DNA of 64,000 bases, taken from NCBI RefSeq assembly GCF_003610785.1, contig NZ_RAQQ01000028.1, positions 1 through 64,000 on the forward strand, read 5' to 3'. Every line of letters begins with the position of its first letter. The stretch's first letter is position 1. The notes under the pieces were generated by a model. The model was not told the DNA's origin and ran no database searches. It saw only the letters and a list, made by a program, of their open reading frames with translations. A program made the position numbers and the translations under genes. Below are positions 33,467 to 42,609 of this stretch, piece by piece. This DNA is from Micromonospora globbae (lineage in GTDB: Bacteria; Actinomycetota; Actinomycetes; Mycobacteriales; Micromonosporaceae).

Positions 33467-34114
33467 ATGGGGGCCAAGCAACGCGCCGTGCCCGACCGGA
33501 CCACCCGGCAGCGCCAGGCGATCATGACTGCCGCCGCGGACGTCTTCATGCGCAACGGTTACGTCGGGGCGACCACGGACGAGATCGCCGCGCTCGCGGC
33601 CGTGTCGAAGCAGACGGTCTACAAGATGTACGGCGACAAGCAGAAGCTCTTCGCCGAGGTGATCCTGGAAACGACGCTGGGCACGGTCGAGCGGCTCGCG
33701 TCCACCGTGAGCCTGCTCGAACGGTCGAACGACGCCCGGGCGGCGTTGCGCATGGTTGCGGAGGGCTGGCTGCGCGGGCTGCTCGCGGCGGACGTGCTCC
33801 GCCTGCGACGTCTCGTCATCGCGGAGGCGGACCGATTCCCTGAGGTGGGGCGAGCCTGGTTCGAGCGGGGGTTCGATCGAGCGCTGGTGATCCTCGGCGA
33901 CTCGCTACAGGAGATGGCGGGCCGTGGGCTGTTGCGGTCCCTCGACGACCCGCGGCGAGCGGCGTACCAGTTCGCGGGCCTCGTGATGTACCAGCCGATG
34001 AACCAGGCGATGTTCGCCGGGTCGGATGGCCTGCCGTCGGCGCGCGAGCTGAAGCGTATCGCCCACTCCGCCGTCGAGGTGTTCCTCGCCGCCTACGGCC
34101 CCGCCACAGCCTGA
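33467..34114 (+). CDS. TetR-family regulator of the DHFR-like gene
   Basis: A 215-residue TetR regulator, HTH at residues 20-65 (DEIAALAAVSKQTVYKMYGD) and an AefR-like C-terminal domain (RRLVIAEADRFPEVGRAWFE). Similar throughout to the regulator at 13447-14178. A much longer open frame continues upstream through non-coding DNA, but ATG 33467 with GTTGGAGA before it is the natural start. Confidence 0.87.
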   Translation: MGAKQRAVPDRTTRQRQAIMTAAADVFMRNGYVGATTDEIAALAAVSKQTVYKMYGDKQKLFAEVILETTLGTVERLASTVSLLERSNDARAALRMVAEGWLRGLLAADVLRLRRLVIAEADRFPEVGRAWFERGFDRALVILGDSLQEMAGRGLLRSLDDPRRAAYQFAGLVMYQPMNQAMFAGSDGLPSARELKRIAHSAVEVFLAAYGPATA

Positions 34115-34274
34115 GGGTCGAGCGGGCGCCGCGCCTGCCTCCCCGGCCAGCAGTCGCAGTCGTAGTGGTCGGGGTCCGTGGCGAACCTCCCCGCGCCCTC
34201 GCGCAACGAGGCGATGACTGCCCTGGATACTGCCGCGGTGGCGCAAGCGAGCCGCGGCGACGCTATCGCCTGGT

Positions 34275-34625
34275 TCACTGCTCGCCGACCGCCGGGTCGT
34301 CGTGGGTCTGCGCTTCGCGCAGCGCCTCGTCGGCGGCGGCGATTTCCTGGTACCACTGCCGGTGCACCTTGTAGGTGCGGTCGAGTTCGATCTTGTGGTA
34401 CAGCCCGGTCGGCTTGCCGAACCAGAAGTCACGCGGATGGCGCTGTACCTTGCCGCGGCCCACGACGAGGATCGCACGGTCGGTGACCACGATCGTCTCC
34501 GCCGGCACCGTGAAGATCCCCGAACCGGTCACCGTGATGAATCCCGTCTGGATTTGCTCGCCGGGCTCCAGATACGGCGCCGCCTGTTCGGCGATCATCT
34601 TGGTCCGTCGTTCCTTGTAGCCCAC
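34275..34625 (-). CDS. Small hypothetical protein, PH-like beta fold
   Basis: A 116-residue soluble protein. ERRTKMIAEQAAPYLEPGEQ then IVVTDRAILVVGRGK resembles bacterial PH-like (bPH) or GRAM-type domains found in actinobacteria, followed by a charged helical tail. Start GTG 34625 with GGAGGAAA upstream. Function unknown. Confidence 0.65.
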   Translation of the reverse strand: MGYKERRTKMIAEQAAPYLEPGEQIQTGFITVTGSGIFTVPAETIVVTDRAILVVGRGKVQRHPRDFWFGKPTGLYHKIELDRTYKVHRQWYQEIAAADEALREAQTHDDPAVGEQ

Positions 34626-34948
34626 GGCTTTCCTCCGATGCCGATGCGCGTCAGGGCGGCCTGATGTCGGGCGCGGCTTGCACTAAAGATCTGACTTTAT
34701 CACTGTCACCCGATCCAGCCGATAACCCCACCCAACGGTCATATCTCTGACCCTGCCGCCGCCACCTCAGGCATTACCTGGCCCGCTACTTGGTCGGCCG
34801 GGGCCTGCATGGGGCAGTTCTTCACCGCTAGATGTTGTCGTCGGTTACCACGTCGGGGGGCGACGCCCTGAGATCGCTGGGGTGGGGCGAGTGCGGTGGC
34901 TGCGCGAACCCTGGGCGACCTGCCCACGTGGACCCGGCGGGGGGTGCC
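34626..34948. other. Intergenic region
   Basis: About 320 bp without a supportable gene. It has a locally AT-richer patch (TCTGACTTTATCACT near 34690) that may be the promoter of the PH-like gene. Confidence 0.4.
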
Positions 34949-36028
34949 CTACTCGGAGGAGGATCTGGGGTCGGCGGCACGTGGGCTGGTGGCCTTGCGA
35001 TCGGTGATGACGATCGCCGCTGCGGTGGCAAGCAGCGCAACGACGTGTGCCACCATCATGACCACCATGGGGGCCGCCGGCGGCCGATCCGCATCCTGGC
35101 GCAGCGCGGTGATGACCAGCCCGGTCGCGGTGAGCGTGCACAGCGCCAGCCCGAACAGTCGCACACGTGCGCGGGTGTCCGTGCGTGCGACGTGTCCGGC
35201 GTAGACCCGCGCGCCCGGGGTGAGGGCGCGCCAGGTCCGGGCGGCCCACAGCAGCCACAGTGCAGGCGGCAGCAGCGCCACCAACGACATCCACGGAAGC
35301 ATCGCGAACATGCCGAGGAAGCCGGCCGTCCAGACCGAGATGACCGCCCAACCGCCGACGCCGGCGATGACCACCCGATCCAGTTCGGTGCGTGCCGCGT
35401 GGTTTGTTGGTTCCGCGGTCAGTACCGCGCTGAGGTGTCCGGCGGCGGCTGTCAGCCACCCTCGGGTGGCGGCGATGCTAGCGAGCCCGGTGAGCGCCGC
35501 CCGGTGCTCCGGGTCGAGCGTCAGCGCGCGGCGGTACGACCGCGTGGCGAACATGTGCCAGCCGATTGAGTGGAACATGAGTGCCCGGATGTGGTGCGGG
35601 CCGGCCGACTCGGGGGCCAGATTCACCGCCTGCTTGATCGTCTGGAACGCGCGGCGCGGCTGTCCGAGGTTGAGCCGGGCGAGCGCCAGCGCGGCGTGCC
35701 CGCGCCAGTCCTCGGGCGCGAGACGGACGGCCTCGCACGCGCTGGCTCGTGCCTCCGCCGGGTTGCCCACGCCGATCTGGGCGAACGCGAGCAACACGTG
35801 GCCCTCGTGCTGTCCGGGCGCGACCGCGACGGCCCGGGCCGCCGCGTCCAACATGGCGGCGAACTCGTCCTCCGCCTGATGCGAGCGGGCCAGGACGTAC
35901 AGCGCCTCGGCATTGTCCGGATCGTCGGCCAGCACGGCCGCGATCTCCCGCCGCGCGGCATCGATCCGGCCGACTTCCAGCAGGGCGCTGGCTCGTGCCA
36001 CACCGGCATCGGACGCCTGCCTCGTCAC
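34949..36028 (-). CDS. TPR-repeat membrane protein
   Basis: A 359-residue protein with about five tetratricopeptide-like repeats over residues 5-220 (for example NAEALYVLARSHQAEDEFAA and HRAALTGLASIAATRGWLTA), followed by four hydrophobic helices (VISVWTAGFLGMFAMLPWMS; LLPPALWLLW; LFGLALCTLTATGLVITAL; VVMMVAHVVALLATAAAIVI). It would be a membrane-anchored scaffold with the TPR part on one face. No partner is evident from context. Confidence 0.8.
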   Translation of the reverse strand: MTRQASDAGVARASALLEVGRIDAARREIAAVLADDPDNAEALYVLARSHQAEDEFAAMLDAAARAVAVAPGQHEGHVLLAFAQIGVGNPAEARASACEAVRLAPEDWRGHAALALARLNLGQPRRAFQTIKQAVNLAPESAGPHHIRALMFHSIGWHMFATRSYRRALTLDPEHRAALTGLASIAATRGWLTAAAGHLSAVLTAEPTNHAARTELDRVVIAGVGGWAVISVWTAGFLGMFAMLPWMSLVALLPPALWLLWAARTWRALTPGARVYAGHVARTDTRARVRLFGLALCTLTATGLVITALRQDADRPPAAPMVVMMVAHVVALLATAAAIVITDRKATSPRAADPRSSSE

Positions 36029-36117
36029 CGGCCTACCCTAGCGTCAGGACGGCGCCACCTGGCTGGAGCAGGCCGGCGGCAGCCTTCGCTACCCGTCGAT
36101 ACCTTCCCCATCGCCCC

Positions 36118-36240
36118 TCCCCGACTGGCGCACTCCTGAGTACGCAGCTCCACGCCCACCTCCGGCAGGCGATCACCGACGGACGGTTGCCGCCGGGCGG
36201 GCGCCCGCACCCGCACCGCCGGCAAGCTCGCCATCACGCC
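36118..36240 (+). pseudogene. Fragment of a GntR/MocR-type regulator
   Basis: The plus strand reads LSTQLHAHLRQAITDGRLPP, the usual beginning of the winged HTH of GntR-MocR (PdxR-like) regulators. It then loses the expected helix (GGRPHPHRRQARHH instead of a SRxLA-type HTH), apparently through a frameshift, and is abandoned within 40 codons. Nothing of the aminotransferase domain follows because the sugar-acid operon begins. Confidence 0.5.
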
Positions 36241-36249
36241 GTCGAACTG

Positions 36250-37008
36250 TCACGGACGCCGAGCCCGGCACATCGTCGATGGGCCGTCGGGAATGGTGTC
36301 CCGGTAGGTGTCGCAGCTCTGGATCGGTGCGTAGCCGAGGCCGCGGCGGGCGGCGTCGAGGTCGAAGACAGCCGCGCTGGTCGCCGAGGTGATCGTGTAC
36401 GTGCCGAACCGGATGTCGGCCCGCAACGCCAGGCGCACCGCCTGCCCGAGGTCTGCTGGTCCCAGCCAGGTGTCGCACCAGCCGCGCGTCGGCGGCACGG
36501 GCTGGCAGCCGCCGAGCCGCAGACAGACGACGGAGAAGGCACCGGAGTCCGCGTACACCCGGGCGGCCGCCTCGCCGAAGACCTTGGTGGCGCCGTAGCG
36601 GCAGCACGGGTGGGGTGGCCACGTGTCGCGGATCGGGCCGTCGTCGGGACGGGCGGACGGCGGGTGGTAGCCGCCGAGGGCGTGGACGGAGCTGGCGAGA
36701 ACGACGCGACGTACGCCCGTCCGGGCGGCGGCGGACAGGATGCGGGCTGGCACGTCGAGGTTGGGGCCGAGTAGCTGGTCCCAGTCGTCGCCGGGGCGCG
36801 GGTTCGCGGCGAGGTGCACGACTGCGTCTACGTCGGTGCAGAGCCGCTCGGTGAATGCCGGGTCAGCGAGGTCGCCAAGCATCACCTCGTGTCCCTCGGC
36901 GTGTTCGGGCGGTCGCAGGTCGGTCAGCCGGAGGTGGTGGTCACCGGCGAGTTGCGGCAGTAGCAGGGTGCCGACTCCGCCGGCGGCGCCGGTTACCAGT
37001 ACGCGCAT
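36250..37008 (-). CDS. NAD-dependent uronate dehydrogenase-like SDR
   Basis: A 252-residue extended-type SDR. Residues 1-13 (MRVLVTGAAGGVG) form the NAD site, and the catalytic SSVHALGGY and YGATKVFGEA (Tyr-x-x-x-Lys) are present. The Ser-x-His and Tyr-Gly-x-Thr/Ser-Lys arrangement resembles uronate dehydrogenase, which oxidises galacturonate or glucuronate at C1 to the aldaro-lactone. A role as another aldose dehydrogenase is possible. Last gene of the six-gene minus-strand operon; it starts 5 bp after the enolase stop. Confidence 0.8.
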   Translation of the reverse strand: MRVLVTGAAGGVGTLLLPQLAGDHHLRLTDLRPPEHAEGHEVMLGDLADPAFTERLCTDVDAVVHLAANPRPGDDWDQLLGPNLDVPARILSAAARTGVRRVVLASSVHALGGYHPPSARPDDGPIRDTWPPHPCCRYGATKVFGEAAARVYADSGAFSVVCLRLGGCQPVPPTRGWCDTWLGPADLGQAVRLALRADIRFGTYTITSATSAAVFDLDAARRGLGYAPIQSCDTYRDTIPDGPSTMCRARRP

Positions 37009-37013
37009 TCCGG

Positions 37014-38156
37014 TCACCAGTTCGTGAAGGAGCCGTCGGGGCGGTGATAGAGGGGCAGGGGTGCCGGGCCGCGGTGGTCGAGCCGGCGCGCGGCGGCGAG
37101 GTCCAGTTCGATGCCGAGGCCGGGTCGCTCGGCCGGTCTGATCCGGCCGGGCGTCAGCTCGGGTCCGGCGGTGATCACGGGCGGGAGTGTCAGCTCCGGC
37201 CAGGGCTGTTCCTGCACGGACACGTTGGGCAGGACCAGGTTCAGGTGCGCGGACGCGGCGGCGGTGATCGGTCCGAGCGGGTTGTGGGTGGCCAGGTTGA
37301 TGTGGTGGACCTCGGCCATCGCGGCGATCTTGCGGGCCTCGGTCAGTCCGGTGTTGGCTACGTCGATCCGGGCGTGGTCGATCAGTTCCCCCTCGATCAG
37401 CGGCCGGAACTCCCACTTCGTGCCGAGCTGTTCGCCTGCGGCGAGCGGGACGCCGGTGCGCTGGCGCAGCATGCGGTAGCCGTCGAGGTGCTCGCTGCGC
37501 AGCGGGTCCTCGACGAAGTAGGGGCGCGTCGGCTCCAGTTCCCGGCAGAGCGTCACCGCCTGGGCGGGTTCGAACCGGGTGTGTACGTCGAGCAGCAGCT
37601 CGACCTCGTCGCCGAGTACGGCGCGGAGGCGCTCCATGGTCGCGACGGTGTGCCGCAGGGCTGCGCGCTGGTCGTACTCGGCGCCGTTCGGGCCGTTCGC
37701 CGGTACCCGCAGGTAGCGCCAGCCGGCCGCGACGAGCCGCTCGGCGGCGGCGACCATCGCCTCCGGGTCTCTGACGGCGTCGCCCGGCACGTGCACGTAG
37801 CACTCGATGTGGTCGCGGGAGGCGCCGCCGAACACCTCGTAGAGCGGGACGCCCAGTGCCTTGCCGCGCAGGTCCCACAGCGCCACGTCGATGGCGGCGC
37901 GGACGGCGGCGAGCACGCCGGTGGCCGGGAAGAATCCCGACCGGGCGAGCAGCTGTCCGAGATGTTCGATGCGGCTCGGGTCGGCGCCGGCCAACTCCTC
38001 GGCGAAGTCCTCCACCGCGCCACGGACGGCGCGCCACCGCGAGCGCATGCCGACCTCGCCCACGCCGTACTGCCCGTCGTCGGTGTGCACGAGAACCAGG
38101 AGCATGGCGCTCGCGCCCTGCGGCACGGTCAGCAGCTCCAGCCCGGTGATCCTCAT
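37014..38156 (-). CDS. Enolase-superfamily acid-sugar dehydratase (mannonate/galactonate dehydratase-like)
   Basis: A 380-residue MR/MLE protein. Metal ligands are in LLLDVHTRF (Asp), YFVEDPLRSE (Glu) and AAGEQLGTKWEF (Glu); NLATHNPLGPI provides the C-terminal His. DVHTRF followed by the GTKWEF block is typical of the ManD/GalD-like dehydratases, which convert aldonates to 2-keto-3-deoxy acids. Its start overlaps the lactonase stop by 4 bp (ATGA). It differs clearly from the two enolases at 49761 and 51828. Confidence 0.87.
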   Translation of the reverse strand: MRITGLELLTVPQGASAMLLVLVHTDDGQYGVGEVGMRSRWRAVRGAVEDFAEELAGADPSRIEHLGQLLARSGFFPATGVLAAVRAAIDVALWDLRGKALGVPLYEVFGGASRDHIECYVHVPGDAVRDPEAMVAAAERLVAAGWRYLRVPANGPNGAEYDQRAALRHTVATMERLRAVLGDEVELLLDVHTRFEPAQAVTLCRELEPTRPYFVEDPLRSEHLDGYRMLRQRTGVPLAAGEQLGTKWEFRPLIEGELIDHARIDVANTGLTEARKIAAMAEVHHINLATHNPLGPITAAASAHLNLVLPNVSVQEQPWPELTLPPVITAGPELTPGRIRPAERPGLGIELDLAAARRLDHRGPAPLPLYHRPDGSFTNW

Positions 38157-39040
38157 CCTGTCCCCCAGGTGTGCGTGGGGGCCGCGTCGACGCCGACGTC
38201 GGCGGCGAAGATGCGGCCGCTGTCCGGTGCGGCCCGGCGGGCGCCCTCGTCCAGTCCGATCCAGGCCGTGGTCACCAGGAGGGTGCCGGCTGCCAGGCAG
38301 ACGGCGGTTGGTCGGGGTACCGGCAGCTGGACCCGGGCCAGTTCGACGCCGCCGGGGGTGAGCCGGCGGACGTTCCAGCCGTCCCACATCGCCACCCAGA
38401 GGCAGCCTTCGGCGTCGACGCAGAGTCCGTCGGGGGTGGCGTCGTCGAACTCGACCAGCACGCGCGGGTCTGCGGCCTCTCCGGTGGCCTGGTCGTAGCG
38501 GTAGCTGGTGAGCCGCCGTCGGCGGCTGTCCACGTGGTACATCGTCTGGCCGGCCGGGTCGAACCCGAGCCCGTTCGCGCAGCCGATCCCGGTCAGCACC
38601 GTCGCCACGGCACCGTCGGGCTCCAGTCGGTAGAGCCCGCCGGAATAGGGTTCGCCGCCGGCGATGACCTGGCTGCCGGCGAGGAACCGGCCGGACGGGT
38701 CACAGGCGCCGTCGTTCATCTGGGTGCCGGGCGCGGCGACGTCGCGGAGCGGGCGTACGTGGCCGTCGGCCGTCACGTGCCGGAATCCGCGCCCGGCTGC
38801 GACGATCCAGCCGGCGCCGTCGGCGGCCAGCGGCGCCACCGACCCGGTCGCCGCCCCGATGTCGTGGCCGGCCAGGACGTCGATGCGGTCGGCGGTGAGC
38901 CGTCCCCGCCACAACCGGCCGACGCGGATGTCCACCCACAGCAGTTCGCCGGTACGCGGGTCCAGCCGCGGCCCCTCGCCGAGCTCGTAGCGCTCGGCGG
39001 AGATCGGGCGCGCCCACAGGATGTCAGGACTTGACCGCAC
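38153..39040 (-). CDS. SMP-30/gluconolactonase family lactonase
   Basis: A 295-residue six-bladed beta-propeller lactonase: LGEGPRLDPRTGELLWVDI near residue 20 (metal Glu), ATPGTQMNDGACDPSGRFLA-like segment around 105-125 (Asn), GIGCANGLGFDPAGQTMYHV with Asn, and TPDGLCVDAEGCLWVAMWDG with Asp. It would hydrolyse the aldono- or aldaro-lactone made by the dehydrogenase. GTG 39040 overlaps the permease 3' end by 17 bp, indicating tight operon packing. Confidence 0.87.
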   Translation of the reverse strand: MRSSPDILWARPISAERYELGEGPRLDPRTGELLWVDIRVGRLWRGRLTADRIDVLAGHDIGAATGSVAPLAADGAGWIVAAGRGFRHVTADGHVRPLRDVAAPGTQMNDGACDPSGRFLAGSQVIAGGEPYSGGLYRLEPDGAVATVLTGIGCANGLGFDPAGQTMYHVDSRRRRLTSYRYDQATGEAADPRVLVEFDDATPDGLCVDAEGCLWVAMWDGWNVRRLTPGGVELARVQLPVPRPTAVCLAAGTLLVTTAWIGLDEGARRAAPDSGRIFAADVGVDAAPTHTWGTG

Positions 39041-39842
39041 CCGCGATCCCCTCGACGAACGTGCGTTGCAGGAACAGGAAGATCGCGATGATCGGAAGCA
39101 GGCTGATCGTTGCCGCGGCGGCCAGACCGCCCCAGTCGGTCGCCTCCTGTCCGAAGAAGCTGTACATGCCGACGCCGAGTGTGCGCAGCTCCGGTCGGCC
39201 CAGGGTGAACACCAGGGGGATGAAGAAGGCGTTCCACGCGGCCATGAAGTTGAACAGCGCCACGGTGCCGATTACCGGCTTGGCCAGCGGCAGCATGATG
39301 CGGAAGAAGATTCGCGGATAGCTGGCGCCGTCCATGCGCGCGGCGTCCTCCAGCTCCTGGGGCATCCCGGCGAAGTACCCCATGAACAGCAGGATGGGTA
39401 CGACGTGCGCGGGGCCCGCGGTGGCCAGTACCGCGCCGAGCAGGCCGTTGTTCAGTCCGAGCCCGTCGACCAGTTTGAAGATCGGGATGATCGTGTAGCC
39501 GTGCGGGATGAACATGGTGGCGATGAGCAGTCCGACGATGACCTTCTTGCCCGGCAGGCTGCCGCGGCCGAGGGCGTATCCGGAGGTGGCGGAGACCAGC
39601 AGGACGATGGCGACGGTGGTGACCGAGAAGACGACGGTGTTGGACAGGTAGGTGCCGAAGTGGGCGGTGTCCCAGGCGCGGGTGAAGTTGTCGAGGGTCC
39701 ACTCCTTCGGTAGCACCGACAGGCCGCCGAGGAAGACCTCCCGCTCGGATTTGAAGGCCGTGGAGATCATCCAGACGAAGGGATAGATCCAGGCCAGGCA
39801 GAGCGGGATCAGCAGCAGGTGCCACAGGTGCATCCGGCGCAT
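39024..39842 (-). CDS. Carbohydrate ABC transporter permease (MalG/CUT1 type)
   Basis: A 272-residue permease with six hydrophobic helices and the EAA loop (ELEDAARMDGASYPRIFFRI). CUT1 family second permease. It overlaps its neighbour by one base at 39842. No ATPase gene is present in the operon, as is normal for actinobacterial CUT1 systems that share the MsiK ATPase encoded elsewhere. Confidence 0.92.
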   Translation of the reverse strand: MRRMHLWHLLLIPLCLAWIYPFVWMISTAFKSEREVFLGGLSVLPKEWTLDNFTRAWDTAHFGTYLSNTVVFSVTTVAIVLLVSATSGYALGRGSLPGKKVIVGLLIATMFIPHGYTIIPIFKLVDGLGLNNGLLGAVLATAGPAHVVPILLFMGYFAGMPQELEDAARMDGASYPRIFFRIMLPLAKPVIGTVALFNFMAAWNAFFIPLVFTLGRPELRTLGVGMYSFFGQEATDWGGLAAAATISLLPIIAIFLFLQRTFVEGIAGAVKS

Positions 39843-40834
39843 CAGCGGCTTCCCTTCAGGTACTGCCGGCGCAGCAGCGGTCCCTGCAGCGCCGTCATGA
39901 CCAGCGTGATCACCCCGAACACGACGCCGGCGGCGCAGGCGAAGCCGTAGCGGGGCGCGTTCAGCTCGGGGTTGAAGGCATAGCGGTAGATGTAGGTGGC
40001 GACCACGTCGGTGGCGTAGTTGGGGCCGGCCTGCGTCATCGCCTGGACCAGGTCGAACGGGTTCATGCTGCGCTGGAAGGTGAGCAGCAGGATCACCACG
40101 CCGATCGGGGCGATCACCGGGATGGTGACGTGCCGCAGCGTCTGGGGCCCGTTCGCCCCGTCGACCTTCGACGCCTCGTAGAGGTCCTCGGGAACGGTCT
40201 GCAGCGCGGCGAGCCAGTAGACGAGGGTGATGCCGAACCCCTTCCACACGTCGATGGCCATGACCGTGGGCAGGGCGGACGACTCGGAGAGGAAGGTCAC
40301 CGGCGAGTCGACGAGCCCGGTGGAGCGCAGGAGCTCGTTGATGAACCCGCCGGCGGGGTCCAGCAGGACCGCGAAGACGATGCCGACGACTGCGGTGGTG
40401 GTCACCACCGGGAGGAAGAGCAGGAGCCGGTAGAGGTTGCGTCCGCGCAGCCGACGGCTGTTGAGCAGGATCGCCACGAGCAGTGCCAGTGGCATCTCCA
40501 CACAGATCGCGACCAGTGAGAAGAGGAAGGAGTTGCGGAAGGCGTGCCAGAACCGGCCGCTGGTGAGCACCTCGGTGAAGTTGGCGAAGCCGACCCACTC
40601 GGTGGCGGGGCCCACCCCGTCCCAGTCGAAGAACGAGTACCACCAGCTGGCGACCATGGGCCAGAGGGTGAAGGCCACGAACAGCAGCAGCATCGGGGCG
40701 AGGAAGACGTACTGCCAGGCGTGCCGGCGCAGTGTGCCGGGGCGGCGCCGCCGCGGGGTGGCGGGAGGGCGCTGGGGTGGTGGCGCCACCTGCTCGGTGG
40801 TGCCGCCCGGGCCGACGGTTGATGTGCTGGTCAC
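39842..40834 (-). CDS. Carbohydrate ABC transporter permease (MalF/CUT1 type)
   Basis: A 330-residue permease: basic N-terminal tail, six helices and EAA loop (DLYEASKVDGANGPQTLRHV). GTG 40834 overlaps the stop of the binding-protein gene by 4 bp (GTGA), implying translational coupling. Partner of the permease at 39024-39842. Confidence 0.92.
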   Translation of the reverse strand: MTSTSTVGPGGTTEQVAPPPQRPPATPRRRRPGTLRRHAWQYVFLAPMLLLFVAFTLWPMVASWWYSFFDWDGVGPATEWVGFANFTEVLTSGRFWHAFRNSFLFSLVAICVEMPLALLVAILLNSRRLRGRNLYRLLLFLPVVTTTAVVGIVFAVLLDPAGGFINELLRSTGLVDSPVTFLSESSALPTVMAIDVWKGFGITLVYWLAALQTVPEDLYEASKVDGANGPQTLRHVTIPVIAPIGVVILLLTFQRSMNPFDLVQAMTQAGPNYATDVVATYIYRYAFNPELNAPRYGFACAAGVVFGVITLVMTALQGPLLRRQYLKGSR

Positions 40835-42306
40835 TTCTGACTCGGGTTGAACGGTTGCAGCGGGTTCCAGGTGGGGAAGGTGAGGTCGGCGCGCGAGGCC
40901 GGTGTCCCCTTGGCGGAGATGGCCTTGGCCTGCTCGTCGATGAAGGCGTCGAGCTTGGCGTTGAGGTCGGCGGCGGCGCGGTCGAAGGGCTGGTTGCGCA
41001 GGATCGCCGGGAGCGCGATTTCGGACCATTGCAGGTCCTGCTTGCCGCGGATGGCCGACATCAGTTCCTTGCCGCCCTTGCTGGCGAGCACCGGGTTGGG
41101 GATCAGCCGTACGGTCTCCGCGGCGATGTCCATGATCGCCTTCTGGTCCGCGTTGCTCGCCGCCTTGTCCTGCCAGGCACTCTCCAGTGCGGTGAGGGTG
41201 CCGAACTTCTCGTAGTAGGCCCGGTGGAAGTCCTTCGAGGCGAGGAAGTCCATCACCTTCCACGCCTGCTCCGGGTGCTTGGACTGGGCGGACATGGACC
41301 ACAGGGGACTGAAACTGGCGGTCTGCCCGGAGTAGCCGCCTCGCCCGGCGGCGGGCACCGGCACGGCCGCGATGGTCATGTCGAGCTGTGGGTTGAGCTT
41401 TCGGACCTCGTTGATCTGGTACGGCGCCGCGAGGAACATCGCCAGCTCGCCCTTGGCGAACGCGGTGTGCACCTTGCTGGCGTCCGTCCAGCTCTCCCAG
41501 CCGGGGGTCATGGTCTTCGCGGCGTGCATCCGCGTGAGCAGGTCGACGGCGGCGGCCAGCGAGGGGTGGTTGATGGCCGCCCGGCCGGTGCGCAGGTCGA
41601 TGCCGTTGTCGATGGAGGACGGGCCGGCGGTGTGCTGGAACATGCGGGCCAGGTTGCTCTTGCTCCAGAGCCCGGCGAAGCCGAAGGTCCTGCCCCCGCC
41701 GGCGCGGGTGATGGCGGCGGCGGCCTGTTCCAGTTCCTCCCAGGTCTTCGGGGCGGTCGTGACCCCACCCACCTTCGCGGCGGTGTTGTTGACCAGCAGG
41801 AACCGCACCACCGACCACTTGCCCCAGACGAGCGGCAGGGTGTAGAGCTTGCCGTCGCGGTGCAGGCCGGACGTGGCAGGGTCGAGGCTGCCCTCGGGGA
41901 ACCGGGACGTGAACTCGTCGGTGACGTACTGGTCGAGCGGGGCGATCCAGCCGCGGTCGAAGATGCGGTCGAAGCCGTTGTCCTGTGCCCGGAAGACGTC
42001 CGGCGGGTCGCCCTGCTGGAAGCTGAGTTCGATCGCGTTGACCTGCTGGTCGGTCGGGTTCTCGATGATCTGGACCTCGATGTCCGGGTTCTTCTCCTCG
42101 AAGCGGTCGAACTGTTCGCGGTAGAACTGGGAGGCGCCGGTCGGGTCGGGCACCAGCATGACCTTGATGCGCACCTTGTCCCCGCTGGGCTTGTCGCTGC
42201 TGCCCACCAGGTTGCAGGCGGTGGTCAGCCCGCCGACCGCGGTGGCGGCAGCGCCCACGCCGAGGATCCGCAGCAGGGACCGGCGGGTGAGTTCTGGTTC
42301 CATCAT
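40831..42306 (-). CDS. Extracellular sugar-binding lipoprotein with Tat signal
   Basis: A 491-residue family-1 solute-binding protein. N-terminus TRRSLLRILGVGAAA is a twin-arginine signal, ending in a lipobox-like TTAC with Cys31. The mature part has the SBP pattern NPDIEVQIIENPTDQQVNAI and GKLYTLPLVWGKWSVVRFLL. First gene of the uptake-catabolism operon. The substrate is probably an oligosaccharide released by the neighbouring secreted enzyme. Confidence 0.92.
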   Translation of the reverse strand: MMEPELTRRSLLRILGVGAAATAVGGLTTACNLVGSSDKPSGDKVRIKVMLVPDPTGASQFYREQFDRFEEKNPDIEVQIIENPTDQQVNAIELSFQQGDPPDVFRAQDNGFDRIFDRGWIAPLDQYVTDEFTSRFPEGSLDPATSGLHRDGKLYTLPLVWGKWSVVRFLLVNNTAAKVGGVTTAPKTWEELEQAAAAITRAGGGRTFGFAGLWSKSNLARMFQHTAGPSSIDNGIDLRTGRAAINHPSLAAAVDLLTRMHAAKTMTPGWESWTDASKVHTAFAKGELAMFLAAPYQINEVRKLNPQLDMTIAAVPVPAAGRGGYSGQTASFSPLWSMSAQSKHPEQAWKVMDFLASKDFHRAYYEKFGTLTALESAWQDKAASNADQKAIMDIAAETVRLIPNPVLASKGGKELMSAIRGKQDLQWSEIALPAILRNQPFDRAAADLNAKLDAFIDEQAKAISAKGTPASRADLTFPTWNPLQPFNPSQK

Positions 42307-42567
42307 GTCCTACTCCTGTGTTCGGTCACCGGGTGGCGGTGCCGGTCGGCCAACGAGGACGAAGGTGTTGATCCATGTTTCGACGTGGTGACGAGCGTGT
42401 GAGGACAGTAAGCGTCACCGACCATGTTGTGCAATAGGCATCCGCAATGTGGGTCTGAAACGCATGCCGCTGCCACACGGACACTCGGCACACGGCGGCC
42501 GTGGCGGTGCTCTTAGCAGAAGGCTGGCTGCTCAGCGCGGGCAGGCAGGTCGCGCCCCGGCACACCC

Positions 42568-42609
42568 TTGACAGCGCCATCGATTGCATTAACTATCCAC
42601 TTCATGGAT
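42568..42609 (+). promoter_or_regulatory. Leaderless promoter with operator overlapping the start of the secreted enzyme gene
   Basis: TTGACA (42568-42573), 17-bp spacer, AACTAT (42591-42596), then ATG 42604 seven bases later, with no Shine-Dalgarno: a leaderless promoter. A palindrome ATCCA-N5-TGGAT (42595-42609) covers the -10 end and start codon. ATTGCA within the spacer recurs near 42431 on the minus strand (operon promoter) and at 47363 (IclR gene). The other 260 bp of this divergent gap hold no gene. Confidence 0.6.

Noticed and set aside
36250..38037. A 595-residue reading frame joining enolase and dehydrogenase regions
   Set aside because: Only the part after 37008 (MRVLVTGAAGG) is a real protein; the upstream part is the wrong frame of the enolase gene. 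A fusion is not supported.
39842..41818. A 658-residue frame extending the MalF-type permease upstream
   Set aside because: The N-terminal portion is antisense-like low complexity inside the binding-protein gene. The GTGA junction at 40831-40834 gives the natural start.
42568..42603. Earlier start codon for the large secreted enzyme
   Set aside because: That frame would include the -35 and -10 elements. Starting at 42604 gives a normal signal peptide and leaderless geometry.
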